Assembly (NCBI GenBank): GCA_964506245.1
Contig: CAZDKK010000014.1
Location: 1 to 64,000 of the forward strand
Source: CAZDKK01 sp964506245
GTDB lineage: Bacteria > Eisenbacteria > RBG-16-71-46 > CAIMUX01 > WJJG01
Direction: 5' to 3'
DNA length: 64,000 nucleotides
Below, piece by piece: positions 1-9,740 of the stretch. Every line of letters begins with the position of its first letter. Within the stretch, counting starts at the first letter, position 1. The notes under the pieces were generated by a model. The model was given only the letters and a program-made list of their open reading frames with translations, did not search any database and was not told the origin of the DNA. The position numbers and the translations under genes were made by a program.

Positions 1-600
1 GCCGGGGTCGGGACGGGCCGAGCCGGCGCGATCCGCGTCCGTCCCGGGCGCCGCGGCCGGCCCTCCAGGCAGGAGCACGGCCACGGTCAGCATCGTGAGC
101 GGCACGCCGATCAGAATCGGAGTCGCGCCGTACAAGGCGTAGATGCTGCCGCCGACGAGAAAGCCGAGAGCCTTGCCGCCGCTCCAGCAGACGTTGAACA
201 GCCCCTGGTTCCTCTCGAGGTCATCCAGACTTCCCTCGTCGGCCATCGCCGCCTGAGCCGCCGGCCAGAAAAAACCCATACCCAGCCCACTCAGTGGCAG
301 CCGAATGAACAGCGCGCTCAGGCTGCCCGATTGGAGGATCAACAGGCAGCCCGCGGCGAAGACGAGCGCGCCGAAGCGGGCCAGGTGCAGGCGAGGCATC
401 CGATCGGAGAGGTGGCCGGCGCACAGCGTCGTGAGGACGTAGACCGAGGAGGAAACCGCCGTCATCAGACCGAGCTGCGCGGGACCTGCTCCCAGGTGGA
501 TGGCGCGATAGGGGATCGCCACCCACACGAGGTACAGCGCCAGATCGGTCAGCGCCGCGGTGATCCCCATGCGCCACACGCGACTCGAGGAACGTGCCAT
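1..600 (-). CDS. MFS transporter, N-terminal part (runs off window)
   Basis: Translated from the ATG at 600 this gives 200 codons with no stop before the window edge. The protein has about six hydrophobic segments and the loop 2-3 signature GHLSDRMPR, which is motif A of major facilitator superfamily carriers, so it is read as an inner-membrane drug or metabolite exporter; the substrate cannot be told. A purine-rich AAGGGGGG lies just upstream of the ATG. It starts 14 bases after the stop of the MATE gene and is probably co-transcribed with it, which makes efflux the likeliest job. The C-terminal half is missing from the window. Confidence 0.85.
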   Translation of the reverse strand, partial: MARSSSRVWRMGITAALTDLALYLVWVAIPYRAIHLGAGPAQLGLMTAVSSSVYVLTTLCAGHLSDRMPRLHLARFGALVFAAGCLLILQSGSLSALFIRLPLSGLGMGFFWPAAQAAMADEGSLDDLERNQGLFNVCWSGGKALGFLVGGSIYALYGATPILIGVPLTMLTVAVLLPGGPAAAPGTDADRAGSARPDPG

Positions 601-614
601 GCAGCCCCCTTGGC

Positions 615-2078
615 TCAGATCCGCGTGCGCTTCCACACTCCGCTGCGCACGCGCAGCGTGAGAATCGTCGCGACGAGGATGAGGTGCCCCGCGCCCACGG
701 CCCATCCTCCCACAATGCCCGCCCCGAGCGACACCGCGAACACATAGGCCAACGGCACGAAGAGCAGCCACGCGCTGGCACCGAAGACGATCATCGGAAA
801 GCGGGCGTCTCCCGCGCCCTGGAGCACACCGGCCGTGCTCATCTGCAGACCGTCGAAGATCTGCAGCAGCGCGAGGAAGGGCACGATGCTCACCCCGGCC
901 GCGACGACACCCGGGTCGTGGTTGAAGAGTAGGAACACCTGGTCGCGCAAGAGGAGGAACACCACCGCCATGAAGCCGCAGTAGGCGAGGTTCATCTTGA
1001 CGACCACCCAACCGCAGGTCTCAGCCAGCGCTCGCCGGCCGGCACCCAGGTACTGGCCCACCAGGGTGGTGCCGGCCCGGGCCACGGCACTGGCCGGCAT
1101 GAAGGAGAAGCCGAGGATCTGGATGGCGATGTTGCTGGCCGCGAGCTGGTCGGTGCCCAGGCGCCCGAGGATGGCCATGAAGACCGAGAAGCTCCCCATG
1201 TCGAGGAAAAACTGCACCCCCATCGGCGTCCCGACGCGCAACAGGCGCGTCATCGCGCGTGGGCGGAAGGGGTGATCGCTGCGCGTGTGGTAGACAGCAT
1301 GCACCCGGGGCCGCAGGTAGAAGAAGAGCAGGTAGCCGAAGCCAAAGATGTTGGCCAGGGCGATGCCCAGACCGGATCCCAGGGTCGTCAGCCGCGGGAA
1401 CGGTCCGATGCCGAAGATGAGCACCGCGCTCAGGATGGCATTGAACACGTTGGCAAGGATGGAGGCCATCATCGGCGTCTTCACATCGCCTACGCCGCGA
1501 AAGAAGCTCATCAGGGTAAACGTGCCCAGGACAAAGAACGAGCCCGCCAAGCGCACGCGCGAGTAAGGCAGGCACTCGCGCACGACCTCGGGCTCCAGGC
1601 CGGACAGGGACAGGATCCAATCGAACTTCCACAGGAAGAGCAGGAGGACGAGCGCTCCGGCCAGCGACAGGTAGATGCCGTGCCAGGTGAAGACCGAGCA
1701 CTCGCGCAGCCGCCCCCCACCTTTGGCCTGGGAGACGAAGGTGGTCACGGCCTGCACGCCGCCGACGAAGAAGGTGTACAGGGTCCAGATGACCATCCCG
1801 CCGAACCCGGCCGCAGCCATCTCGACCTTACCGACGTGGCCCAGCATGATCGTATCGACCGTCCACATGATCGTGGTCGACATCTGGGCAATGATGGTTG
1901 GTCCGGCGAGCTTCCAGGCTTCCTTCACCGAGCCCGGGCGGGTGCCGGGCACGACGATGCTCTCGGTCAGGGGCTCGGCCGGCTCAGGCGCCGCGGCGCT
2001 TGGCCCGCCCGCGCCGGCGGGGGGGACAGGACCATCGCTGTGCGCGGCGGGGGTATCCTGCTGGTTCTCGTCGACCAC
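615..2078 (-). CDS. MATE family efflux transporter
   Basis: The 487-residue protein has the length and the twelve regularly spaced hydrophobic helices of multidrug and toxic compound extrusion (MATE) carriers. After a roughly 45-residue polar Pro/Ala-rich N-terminal tail comes the typical first repeat (WKLAGPTIIAQMSTTIMW, then DTIMLGHVG) and a second repeat starting near GTPMGVQFFLDMGSF. Members exchange Na+ or H+ for cationic drugs or metabolites across the inner membrane. The start is a GTG at 2078 preceded by GAGAGG. The long N-terminal tail is unusual for MATE proteins, so a later start is possible. The MFS gene follows 14 bases downstream, forming a two-gene efflux operon. Confidence 0.9.
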   Translation of the reverse strand: MVDENQQDTPAAHSDGPVPPAGAGGPSAAAPEPAEPLTESIVVPGTRPGSVKEAWKLAGPTIIAQMSTTIMWTVDTIMLGHVGKVEMAAAGFGGMVIWTLYTFFVGGVQAVTTFVSQAKGGGRLRECSVFTWHGIYLSLAGALVLLLFLWKFDWILSLSGLEPEVVRECLPYSRVRLAGSFFVLGTFTLMSFFRGVGDVKTPMMASILANVFNAILSAVLIFGIGPFPRLTTLGSGLGIALANIFGFGYLLFFYLRPRVHAVYHTRSDHPFRPRAMTRLLRVGTPMGVQFFLDMGSFSVFMAILGRLGTDQLAASNIAIQILGFSFMPASAVARAGTTLVGQYLGAGRRALAETCGWVVVKMNLAYCGFMAVVFLLLRDQVFLLFNHDPGVVAAGVSIVPFLALLQIFDGLQMSTAGVLQGAGDARFPMIVFGASAWLLFVPLAYVFAVSLGAGIVGGWAVGAGHLILVATILTLRVRSGVWKRTRI

Positions 2079-2273
2079 AATGCCTCTCGGCCGGTGTCAG
2101 GGGCGGGCACTGCGGGCGCCGCCCGACGCGAAGCAGGCCAGCAGCGTAGGCCCCTGGAGGGCGCCGTTCAAGCTCCGTCCGGGCGCCGTGTGCGGGCGCC
2201 GTGGTATACTGCCCCTGGCTGCGCCGATCTGGTCCGCTTCGCGATCCACCTCTGCGTGGGGGAGATACCGCTC

Positions 2274-3794
2274 ATGGCTTCAGGCGTCCGCCACCGGGAA
2301 TTCCACCGCAGTGAGCTGCGGCATCTGCTGGCCCTGCTCGTCGTCCTCACGGGTGCCCTGCCGGCCCTGGCGCAGCTTCCGGTGCAGGGCGAGATCCTCG
2401 AGCAGGAGCTCGTCGCCGGGCAGGGGGTCACCGTGCTGCACGTCTGGGGCACGCACCACGAGATGGGCTACGCGCAAGGGGTGCTGCTGGCCGACTGGAT
2501 CGAGCTCTCGTACACGCAGATGCGCAGCGTCTTCAGCGCCTACTGGCCGGCGATCCGCGCGCGCGTCTCCGGCTGGAGCTTCCTGCCCGCCGAAGCGATC
2601 GATGAGTTCCAGGGGGTCTTGGACGGCGTGCGAGCGGTTCACCCCGAGACGATCATGGACCTGACCGACCTGGAGGCCTGCTGCACCTTCGGCGACTGGT
2701 CCTACAGCATGGCCTGCCGTTCAACCTGCTGCTGGACCGACTGGGTCGAGCCGCCCTTCACCACCCTCTCGGCGCGCAAGCTGCAGTTCATCACCCTCCC
2801 CCCACAGATCACCCAGCAGTGGCATCACGTGATCTGCGCCTGGGAGCCCGGCGACGGCACGCCCGCCTGGGTCAACTTCGGCTTCCCGGGGTACGTCAGC
2901 AGCGTGACGGGGCTCAGCGAGTACGGGACCCTGGCCTCGCTGCACGATTGGAACTCCTCGAGCGGGACCAACTGGCCCGACGCTCTCCCCCGCACGATGG
3001 CCTGCCGGTGGATTCTGACGATGGACCTGGGAGAGGATCCGCTCACGCATCTTCAGACCGCCTTCAGCGCACTCCAGCCGTATCACGTGGCCGCCGGCGG
3101 GTTCGTCAACTACTACGTGCCCTGCGGCGGGGCCGGCGTGATCAAGAGTTCGAAGACCCTGGGCTTCTACGCCGTCCGCTTGCCGCGATCGGAGTACATG
3201 AACGGCCAGTCGATCAGCACGAACAACAGCGACATCACCGGCACGACGGGCATCGAGCCCTGGGATGCCTACTACCAGTCCCTCGATCCCCCCACCGTGT
3301 GCGCCACGATGGCGGGTCTGTGGGCCGCGGCCTACCAGAGCACCGATCTGCACATCGTCGAGGTCGGATTCCGGACACGCGGGGACATGACGATCTGGTT
3401 CGCCGGACGGCTGCAGAGCGGAATGGGCGCGCGAGTCGAGTGGGAATGGGCCGACCTCTTCCGCGCCCCAGCCACGGTGGACGCGCCGGAGCCGGCGGCG
3501 CTGCCGCGGGCCGGGCGAGCCCCCTACCCGAATCCCGCCGGGCCCACCTCCGCCACGCTCATCTTCGCGCGACCGCCAGCGATGGCGGGAACGCTTGCGC
3601 GCGCGGGTGTCTACGACGCCGCCGGGAGGCTCGTGCGCACGCTCACGGGCTCCAGCGCGGGGCGCGAGCTCATCTTTCGCTGGGATGGACGTGACGCCGC
3701 GGGCCGCTGGGCGCCGGCCGGCGCCTACACCTGCCGGCTCGCGGGCGGCCGGCAGACCGAGCGGATCGTCTGGGTGGGCGGCGGGCGCGACTGA
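2274..3794 (+). CDS. Secreted C45-like (Ntn-type) hydrolase with C-terminal sorting domain
   Basis: 506 residues from the ATG at 2274; a longer open frame upstream is not supported. Residues 1-33 form a signal peptide ending in ALA. Residues 55-75 (HVWGTHHEMGYAQGVLL) match the opening of the C45 / acyl-CoA:6-APA acyltransferase-like family, and a Cys-Thr pair near residue 137 (EACCTFGDW) sits where the autoprocessed N-terminal nucleophile is expected. Later Asn/Gly-rich stretches (VNFGFPGYVSSVTG) fit the Ntn fold. The last about 90 residues (YPNPAGPTSATL ... DAAGRLVRTL ... WDGRDAAGRW) are a FlgD/Ig-like domain of the type used for type IX secretion or surface attachment. The substrate is unknown, and the region around Cys137 is Cys-rich in a way not typical of C45, so the family call is tentative. 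Confidence 0.6.
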   Translation: MASGVRHREFHRSELRHLLALLVVLTGALPALAQLPVQGEILEQELVAGQGVTVLHVWGTHHEMGYAQGVLLADWIELSYTQMRSVFSAYWPAIRARVSGWSFLPAEAIDEFQGVLDGVRAVHPETIMDLTDLEACCTFGDWSYSMACRSTCCWTDWVEPPFTTLSARKLQFITLPPQITQQWHHVICAWEPGDGTPAWVNFGFPGYVSSVTGLSEYGTLASLHDWNSSSGTNWPDALPRTMACRWILTMDLGEDPLTHLQTAFSALQPYHVAAGGFVNYYVPCGGAGVIKSSKTLGFYAVRLPRSEYMNGQSISTNNSDITGTTGIEPWDAYYQSLDPPTVCATMAGLWAAAYQSTDLHIVEVGFRTRGDMTIWFAGRLQSGMGARVEWEWADLFRAPATVDAPEPAALPRAGRAPYPNPAGPTSATLIFARPPAMAGTLARAGVYDAAGRLVRTLTGSSAGRELIFRWDGRDAAGRWAPAGAYTCRLAGGRQTERIVWVGGGRD

Positions 3795-3833
3795 TGCTGA
3801 ATGGCACCGGGGTGCTCCCGGCGCAGGCACCGC

Positions 3834-4478
3834 TCAGAGTCTCACCTGGAAGCCCACCCCCACCCCACGCGATCCCCTCAGGGTGCAGAGGGTCGGGGTC
3901 ACCGCCGCCAGCGCGCGCACGCGGCGGTCGTTCTCCCGGCTCACCGCTCCCGGAACCATGCTCAGATCCACGACCGTCGCCACCCCGAGGGCGATGGCGG
4001 CCAGGATCGTGATGCCCGCCGCGGCATTCCCCTCTTCCCCGGGTCCAAAGACGCCGATGGTCGGCCACTCCGCCTTCGAGGCCGCGATGGCGGTGACGGC
4101 CAGCAGCCCGGCGCGAACGGCGATTCCAGTGAGGGCGCGCCGGCTGCATCCCCCGTAGAAGTAGCCGAGCGACGGACCGAGGACCATGCCGGTCGTCCCC
4201 AGGATCGCTGCGGCGACGCGGGGGGACTCTTCATCATCACCATCACCGGAGAGCAGCATGGCACCTATGAACGGCACCATCGTTCCGGCCAGGGACATTC
4301 TGAAGGCGGTGCCGGGGGACTTCAGCCTCAGGCTGTCCCTCACAGCGGCGGCGCGCACAGGCCCGGCATTGGGAAAGCCGGCCTCGCGCGGCAGGAACCG
4401 ACCGGGTTCCGCCCCGCGGCAAATCCCGGCGCCGATGAGCAGCGCCGTACAAGTCACTGTCGCGATCGAGATCTTCAT
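3834..4478 (-). CDS. Exported or membrane protein of unknown function
   Basis: 214 residues. A signal peptide (MKISIATVTCTALLIGAG) is followed by a polar stretch and then three or four hydrophobic, Gly/Ala-rich segments (around 60-77, 88-108, 118-133 and 152-172), so it is probably a small membrane protein. The segment GPSLGYFYGG resembles short glycine motifs of proteins with paired transmembrane helices, but I recognise no family. It converges on the C45-like gene, with 39 bases between the stops. The codon bias is typical of its neighbours, which supports real coding. Confidence 0.6.
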   Translation of the reverse strand: MKISIATVTCTALLIGAGICRGAEPGRFLPREAGFPNAGPVRAAAVRDSLRLKSPGTAFRMSLAGTMVPFIGAMLLSGDGDDEESPRVAAAILGTTGMVLGPSLGYFYGGCSRRALTGIAVRAGLLAVTAIAASKAEWPTIGVFGPGEEGNAAAGITILAAIALGVATVVDLSMVPGAVSRENDRRVRALAAVTPTLCTLRGSRGVGVGFQVRL

Positions 4479-4849
4479 GAGCTCCCCCCCGACCGATCTG
4501 CGGCCCGCGCGATGCGACAGGCCGATCCCACAGTGCGTCGACGGGAGGGACAGTCAAGCCCTGTGCCACCGCCGGCCGCGCGTGCCCGGTGGACGCAACA
4601 GGTTGCGGCGGAGGTTGATGCTCGGATCCGGCCGGCCGTCGGGTCGGCCGGGGGCATGCTGCGGGAGTATCCGCAACCATACAGGGGTGTGCCGGATGAA
4701 CGACCCGCTGCCAGTGAAGCGCTCCCCCTGCGGAGCCCCTCCACCACCACCGCGGACGGGGCCATCAACGAACTCGCCCGGAGTCTACCACTGCCGGCTC
4801 GAGGCGGACACGACCGAGCTGCGGCGCGGTCTGGTGCTGCTGAGGCAGG
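4479..4849. other. Intergenic region, no gene seen
   Basis: This 371-base stretch lies upstream of the minus-strand exported protein and downstream of the DegQ-like gene. Open frames across it have no ribosome binding site and biased composition typical of antisense reading. Short GC-rich self-complementary patches occur (for example near 4630-4660), but no convincing terminator or RNA was seen. Confidence 0.4.
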
Positions 4850-5959
4850 TCACGGCCCCGTGGCGACCGCAGGCGCCTCCACCGACACCACCGCCAGCTC
4901 CAGTCGCCTTTGCCGGCGGATCACGGTGAGCGCGGCCGGGGTGCCGACCGGCCATTCGGTCAGGAATCGGTGCAGGTCGTCCACCCCCCGAATCGTGCGG
5001 CCCTCGATCGCGACGATCAGATCGCCGTCCTGAAGTCCTGCGCGCTCCGCGGGCGTGCCGGGTTCCACCGTCACCGCCTCGGCCGCGCGGTCCTGGTCGA
5101 GGTTGTGAAAGCGGACCAGGCGTCGCCCCAGCGGCCGGGTGCGGGCGGCGATGCCCAGATATCCCCTGCGCACGCGGCCCTGCGTCATGAGCTGGGTGAG
5201 TACCCACTCGGCGGTGTTGGCCGGTATTGCGAAACCCAGACCCTGGGCCATCGCGATCATCGCGGTGTTGATCCCGACGACCCGGCCGCGGGAATCGACC
5301 AGCGGGCCTCCGGAGTTGCCGGGGTTGAGCGGTGCCGTGTGCTGGATGATGTTCTCGATCGGTCGGCCATCGGGGCTCCGCATCGTGCGCCCGAGCGAGC
5401 TGACCACCCCCGTCGAGACGGTCGACTGGAAGCCGAATGGGTTGCCGATCGCGATCACGAGCTGGCCCGGGCGCAGGGCATCCGAATCGCCGAAGGTCGC
5501 GTAGGGCAGGCCGGAGGCGTCGACGCGCGCGACGGCCAGATCCGTGGGTGGATCCTGGCCAATGACGTGGGCCGCGAGCGTCGTGCCATCCATGAAGCTC
5601 ATGTCGACCGCCGCTGCGCCGGCCATCACGTGGCAGTTCGTCAGCAGGTAACCATCCGGCGTGATCACCACGCCCGAGCCGCTGCCTTCCCGCGGCCGGC
5701 CGCCCCGGGCGGGCACGGCCCGCACTGCCAGGCTCACGACGGCGGGACCGACGGCGTCGACGACCGTGGTGACGGCACGTGAGTAGGCGTCGAGCAGCTC
5801 GACGTCGTCGCGTCGCGTCTCGTGGACCTCGCAACGAGGGGGGTCGGCGCCAGCGGTGGACTGCCGGTGCTCCCCCGAGAGGAGCACTCCGTGGAAATCC
5901 CCGTGAGCGTCCGCACGGCCATTGTCGCCCGCTTCTTCCGGCATCTGCGCTGGGTTCAT
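4850..5959 (-). CDS. DegQ/HtrA-type serine protease with one PDZ domain
   Basis: 369 residues. The trypsin-like S1C domain carries the full triad: His110 (LLTNCHV), Asp140 (PPTDLAVARV) and Ser216 (NPGNSGGPLVD), followed by the conserved GRVVGINTAMI and GLGFAIPANTA. A single PDZ domain occupies about residues 275-355 (GTPAERAGLQDGDLIVAIEG). Such proteins degrade or refold damaged envelope proteins. The first 50 residues are polar, without a signal peptide or membrane anchor, so this copy may be cytosolic or the true start may differ. The ATG at 5959 has GGGGAG eight bases upstream. It stands alone, with no adjacent sigma-E type regulator. Confidence 0.9.
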   Translation of the reverse strand: MNPAQMPEEAGDNGRADAHGDFHGVLLSGEHRQSTAGADPPRCEVHETRRDDVELLDAYSRAVTTVVDAVGPAVVSLAVRAVPARGGRPREGSGSGVVITPDGYLLTNCHVMAGAAAVDMSFMDGTTLAAHVIGQDPPTDLAVARVDASGLPYATFGDSDALRPGQLVIAIGNPFGFQSTVSTGVVSSLGRTMRSPDGRPIENIIQHTAPLNPGNSGGPLVDSRGRVVGINTAMIAMAQGLGFAIPANTAEWVLTQLMTQGRVRRGYLGIAARTRPLGRRLVRFHNLDQDRAAEAVTVEPGTPAERAGLQDGDLIVAIEGRTIRGVDDLHRFLTEWPVGTPAALTVIRRQRRLELAVVSVEAPAVATGP

Positions 5960-6209
5960 GACTCGTCTCCCCTACACACTCGAGGTGCACAGGTTGAAAC
6001 CCCGGAAGGTGGGGAAGTTCCTGAGCCACGCGGAGCCCAGGCGGCGGAGGGGTGTGGGGCACGCACCAGCCGTGCAAGGGCCAGCGGCCGGAGTGCGCGA
6101 GGCCCCGCGACACCGGAGGCCCGCCCGAGCAGGGGGATCTTCCGCGCATCGCGGGGCCTCCGGATCTCCTCGCCGCAGCGCGGCGCGGGCACCGGCAAGG
6201 CCCGCAGGC

Positions 6210-9200
6210 CTACCGGACGATCAACAGTCGGCCTTGGCGCACGACGTCTGCGCCCCGCACGACGTAGAAGTAGGTCCCGGCGGGCACGGGCCTGCCTCCG
6301 TCATCGCGCGATCCCCAGAGGATCGAATGGCCTCCACCGGTGAGCTGCCCGCAGTCGATGCTCCGCACCTTGCGACCCTGCAGGTCGTAGATCGAGATGC
6401 TGACGGGCGCATCGCTGGCCAGATCGAACTCGATCCGGCTAGCGTCGACGCTGGCAGCCGTCGACTTCGCGGCGTCCCCGAGACCGTCGCCGCCGACGCA
6501 GAAGCTGTAGACGCCAGCGATGTCCACGCACCCATATCCCGTGGAGGGCATCGCCAATCCATCGAGCACGTATGTGTTGCCCTGCACGAGGGGAAACGTG
6601 GCCCAGTGACTGGTGCCCACCGAAGGCGCATCCGGGACCAGGTGATCGAGACCGGTCAGCGGATCCGTGTACCGGATCTGCGAGGCCACGCTCTGGGCGG
6701 TCGACCAGTCCACCCGCACCATGTGAGGGTTCAACCCCAGAGGCGTGTGCGTGAAGTCGTAGAATTCGATCGGGAACGAACAGGGATTCCCCCACGCGCA
6801 AGGCACTTCGCCGCCGAAGATGCCCATGTCGTACTTCATCCCGTAGCAGTCCTCGCCCGGCGTGTCGGGGTGGCCCGATCCGGCGCAGGCCCCATCGCAG
6901 GGAATCGTGAAGTCGCACAGCTCCACCTGGACGGCCCCGCAGGTGTACTCGGAGAACTCGGGATCGGCGGAGAGGTTGCCGTGCAGCGCCTGCGTTGCGG
7001 AGTCGAAGACGCCGCCCCAGTTGCCCCCTGGGTTGTCATAGACATCGTTGTGGGCGTACCAGCCATACGTGTCCGGCGCGACCCCGTAGTCCCCGCTTCC
7101 CGGTGGAGGCGGAGCCTGCCCGTAGATCCCCGCCCCCTCGACAGCCTCATTGCAGAGGAGGATGTTGTTCCAGACGTCGTCCTCTCCGGCAGACTGCTCC
7201 CAGACGAAGATCCCGCCCCCCTGGACCGCGCTGTTGCCGGCGAGGACGTTGTTCGAGGCCTCGAGGAAACCCGCCTCGCCCGGGGGAATCGGCAGCTCCC
7301 ACCCGTACTCGTCATCTCTGTACTCCATGAGGATGCCGCCGCCTTGGACCCCGAGGGTGTTGACACCCCCCTCCAGCTCCACGAAGTTGCCGATGAGGAC
7401 GTTGTTGTCCAGCACGAAGGGGAGGCCCACATCCTCGACCATCGCCACCGCACCGCCGGCCCCACCGAACGTCTCAGACGCCGTCTCCTGTGGAACCAGG
7501 ACCCGGTTCTCGTAGAACTGGTTCCCGGTCGCCTGAATCAACCCGCTCACGGTGCAAACCGCCCCTCCCATGCCGAAGTAGAACCTGGGGCTGAACGGAG
7601 GATATCGCAGGTTGTACAGCTTGCGCGCGCCTGGGATCTGCCACAGTGACACGCGCTGCTGTTCACTCGCGCAGCTCCGAACTTGGTTGCCACGGAAGGT
7701 GTTCTCGTGAATCTTGACCGGGTAGTCGCAGTTCTCCTCGAATAACAGGGCACCGCCCAGCGTGAGCGAGGTGTTCTCGACAAACTCGTTGTGGTCAATC
7801 TCCACCTGGATGCCCCCGCGGATGGAAAACGCTCCACCACCCACGCCACCGCAGTTCCTGCCCCAGGGATAGACTCCCTCCGCGCCGTTGCTCCGGAAGT
7901 AGTTCTCCGTGTACCGGTGGAGACCGAGATCCGTGGAGCCGGAATGGAACCAACACATCACCGCGCCACCGTTGACCTGGGCCACGTCGTCGGAGAAGTC
8001 GCACCCGGTGACCGTCAGATCCGCCACCTTGGGTTGTTTCGGCAGGTTGCACCTCGGGTGTCCAAGACCCAGGGCGCCACCGAAGTGCGCTCGATTGCCG
8101 CTGAACTGGCACTGCTCGACGGCGCACCAGTCATCCTCCCAGCTCTGCAGCACCGGACTGCAGGGCCCCTCGGCCTGGGGGGGATAGTGGATGAACGAGA
8201 GGTCCTGGCTGGCCCAGGCCAGGAACGAAATGGCGCCGCCGATGCCGTACCAGTCGCTGGGGAAACCGTCGGTCTCGACGCAAGCCGCCTCATTGGCCAC
8301 AAAGGAGCAATCGGAGATTCGGATCTCCTCGCAACACGAGACCTCCACTGCCCCGCCGCCCGCCCCGTAGGCTTGATTGCCCGCGAATTCCGCGTTGGCC
8401 ATGGAGACCTTGGCCGCGCTGAGGAATACCGCCCCACCGAGGAACTGGGCCGAGTTGTCGCCGAAGACGGTTGTGTACGTCCCCGGGCCACCGCTACCCC
8501 CAATGGTCACTTCCACTGGAGTGGTGGTGGGGGTAATCACGTCGAACGCATTCCCGTTGGCGTAGAGAGCGCCGCCATCGAGGCAGGGCCAGTTCTGCGT
8601 CTCCCCGTACTGAGGGAGGGCGGGATCACAGCCCACGAACCCCGCCGTCGCGTGGTTGTCGCGGAACTCGCAGTCCATGATCACGATCTTCTCATCCGGG
8701 ATGGCGTCCGTCTGGAACAGCGCTACCGCGCCACCTCGATTGGCCTCGTTGTCGGTGAAGAGGCAGCCATCCGCGAATGACACGTGGGATGCCGTGACGG
8801 CAACGGCGCCGCCGCGGGCCGGTTCGTGCGTCCAGTCCAGATCGCACGCGTTCATGTCGTACGCGCATGCGGTGTGATTGACCGGGGGAACAGCGGCATC
8901 CCAATTGCCCCGGAGGTACTCGGCACCCCCGGCGCAGCGGGCGTGATTGCCCGTGAACGCGCAGTCATCGAAGGAGCCGTCGCTCCCGCCGAGGACACCC
9001 ACGGCACCACCGCTGTCCGCCTCGTTGCCGGTGAAAACGGTACCAGCGCTCACGAGAAAGACGGACTGTGACAAGCGGAGCGCGCCACCCAGGGTTCCGT
9101 ATCCCGGACCATCGCACGAGTTGTTCGTGAACGTGCACTCTTCGAACCACATCGGCTCGGCGAGGCTTCCACAGCCGGAGACGGATACGGCTCCTCCTCC

Positions 9201-9740
9201 TCTGGTCGACTGGTTGTTCTCGAAGACGCACAGCCAGAAGCGAGAGATGCTCCCGCCTGTGACGCGGGCCGCCCCGCCCCCCACCGTTCCCTGACTCTCC
9301 CGGAACTCGCGGAACTCGACCATGCGGAAATTCAGCCGGCAGTTTTCCACGAGCAGTCCGGGGGCTGCCCCCTCCGATGGGGGCGTGCCGACCGGGGGCA
9401 TGAGGATCACCAGGCGCAGGGCGGCTGTCCCGCTCTGACCGACGTTCGTGCAGGTGAAGACAGGAGAAGTCCAGGATGAGCCCCGGATGATGGGTTTCTC
9501 GCTCTCGTTGACGCCCCGGATGATCAGGGACTTCTCGTTCCAGATCACGTTCTCCGTGTACGTCCCGGGGTTGAGGATGATGACGTCGCCGGGATCGACG
9601 CTGTTGATGGCCGCCGTGATGGAATCGCCAGGATTGAGGTAGTGAATGTCCGCCCTTGCCGGGGCGCAGAGACTGCACAGGATCACGCTTAGGAAGCTGC
9701 AGAGGAACACCAATGCGCAGGCACGGAGACGGTATACCAT
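6210..9740 (-). CDS. Large secreted right-handed beta-helix protein with FlgD-like sorting domain
   Basis: 1176 residues from the ATG at 9740, which has GGGAGG five bases upstream; an earlier in-frame GTG lacks spacing. A signal peptide (residues 1-31, ending in ARA) precedes a pectate-lyase-type start (LNPGDSITAAINSVDPGDVIILNPGTY). Many degenerate coils follow, with recurring GGAV, FxGNxA and NxxxxGGAxx units like those of polymorphic outer-membrane (Pmp/Omp) beta-helix proteins. The last about 85 residues (VSISIYDLQGRKVRSI ... GRPVPAGTYFYVV) are the FlgD/Ig-like C-terminal domain. It is probably a surface adhesin or carbohydrate-binding scaffold; no catalytic residues were identified. It is transcribed away from the following 1-kb gap. 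Confidence 0.8.
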   Translation of the reverse strand: MVYRLRACALVFLCSFLSVILCSLCAPARADIHYLNPGDSITAAINSVDPGDVIILNPGTYTENVIWNEKSLIIRGVNESEKPIIRGSSWTSPVFTCTNVGQSGTAALRLVILMPPVGTPPSEGAAPGLLVENCRLNFRMVEFREFRESQGTVGGGAARVTGGSISRFWLCVFENNQSTRGGGAVSVSGCGSLAEPMWFEECTFTNNSCDGPGYGTLGGALRLSQSVFLVSAGTVFTGNEADSGGAVGVLGGSDGSFDDCAFTGNHARCAGGAEYLRGNWDAAVPPVNHTACAYDMNACDLDWTHEPARGGAVAVTASHVSFADGCLFTDNEANRGGAVALFQTDAIPDEKIVIMDCEFRDNHATAGFVGCDPALPQYGETQNWPCLDGGALYANGNAFDVITPTTTPVEVTIGGSGGPGTYTTVFGDNSAQFLGGAVFLSAAKVSMANAEFAGNQAYGAGGGAVEVSCCEEIRISDCSFVANEAACVETDGFPSDWYGIGGAISFLAWASQDLSFIHYPPQAEGPCSPVLQSWEDDWCAVEQCQFSGNRAHFGGALGLGHPRCNLPKQPKVADLTVTGCDFSDDVAQVNGGAVMCWFHSGSTDLGLHRYTENYFRSNGAEGVYPWGRNCGGVGGGAFSIRGGIQVEIDHNEFVENTSLTLGGALLFEENCDYPVKIHENTFRGNQVRSCASEQQRVSLWQIPGARKLYNLRYPPFSPRFYFGMGGAVCTVSGLIQATGNQFYENRVLVPQETASETFGGAGGAVAMVEDVGLPFVLDNNVLIGNFVELEGGVNTLGVQGGGILMEYRDDEYGWELPIPPGEAGFLEASNNVLAGNSAVQGGGIFVWEQSAGEDDVWNNILLCNEAVEGAGIYGQAPPPPGSGDYGVAPDTYGWYAHNDVYDNPGGNWGGVFDSATQALHGNLSADPEFSEYTCGAVQVELCDFTIPCDGACAGSGHPDTPGEDCYGMKYDMGIFGGEVPCAWGNPCSFPIEFYDFTHTPLGLNPHMVRVDWSTAQSVASQIRYTDPLTGLDHLVPDAPSVGTSHWATFPLVQGNTYVLDGLAMPSTGYGCVDIAGVYSFCVGGDGLGDAAKSTAASVDASRIEFDLASDAPVSISIYDLQGRKVRSIDCGQLTGGGHSILWGSRDDGGRPVPAGTYFYVVRGADVVRQGRLLIVR

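Noticed and set aside
221..781. Minus-strand frame of 186 codons overlapping MFS and MATE genes
   Set aside because: Arg/Ser/Gly-rich composition typical of an off-frame reading; the true frames of the two transporters are clear.
1272..2273. Upstream extension of the C45-like gene to 840 residues
   Set aside because: The extra N-terminal part is antisense to the MATE gene, charged and repetitive; a signal peptide and ATG at 2274 give a sensible start.
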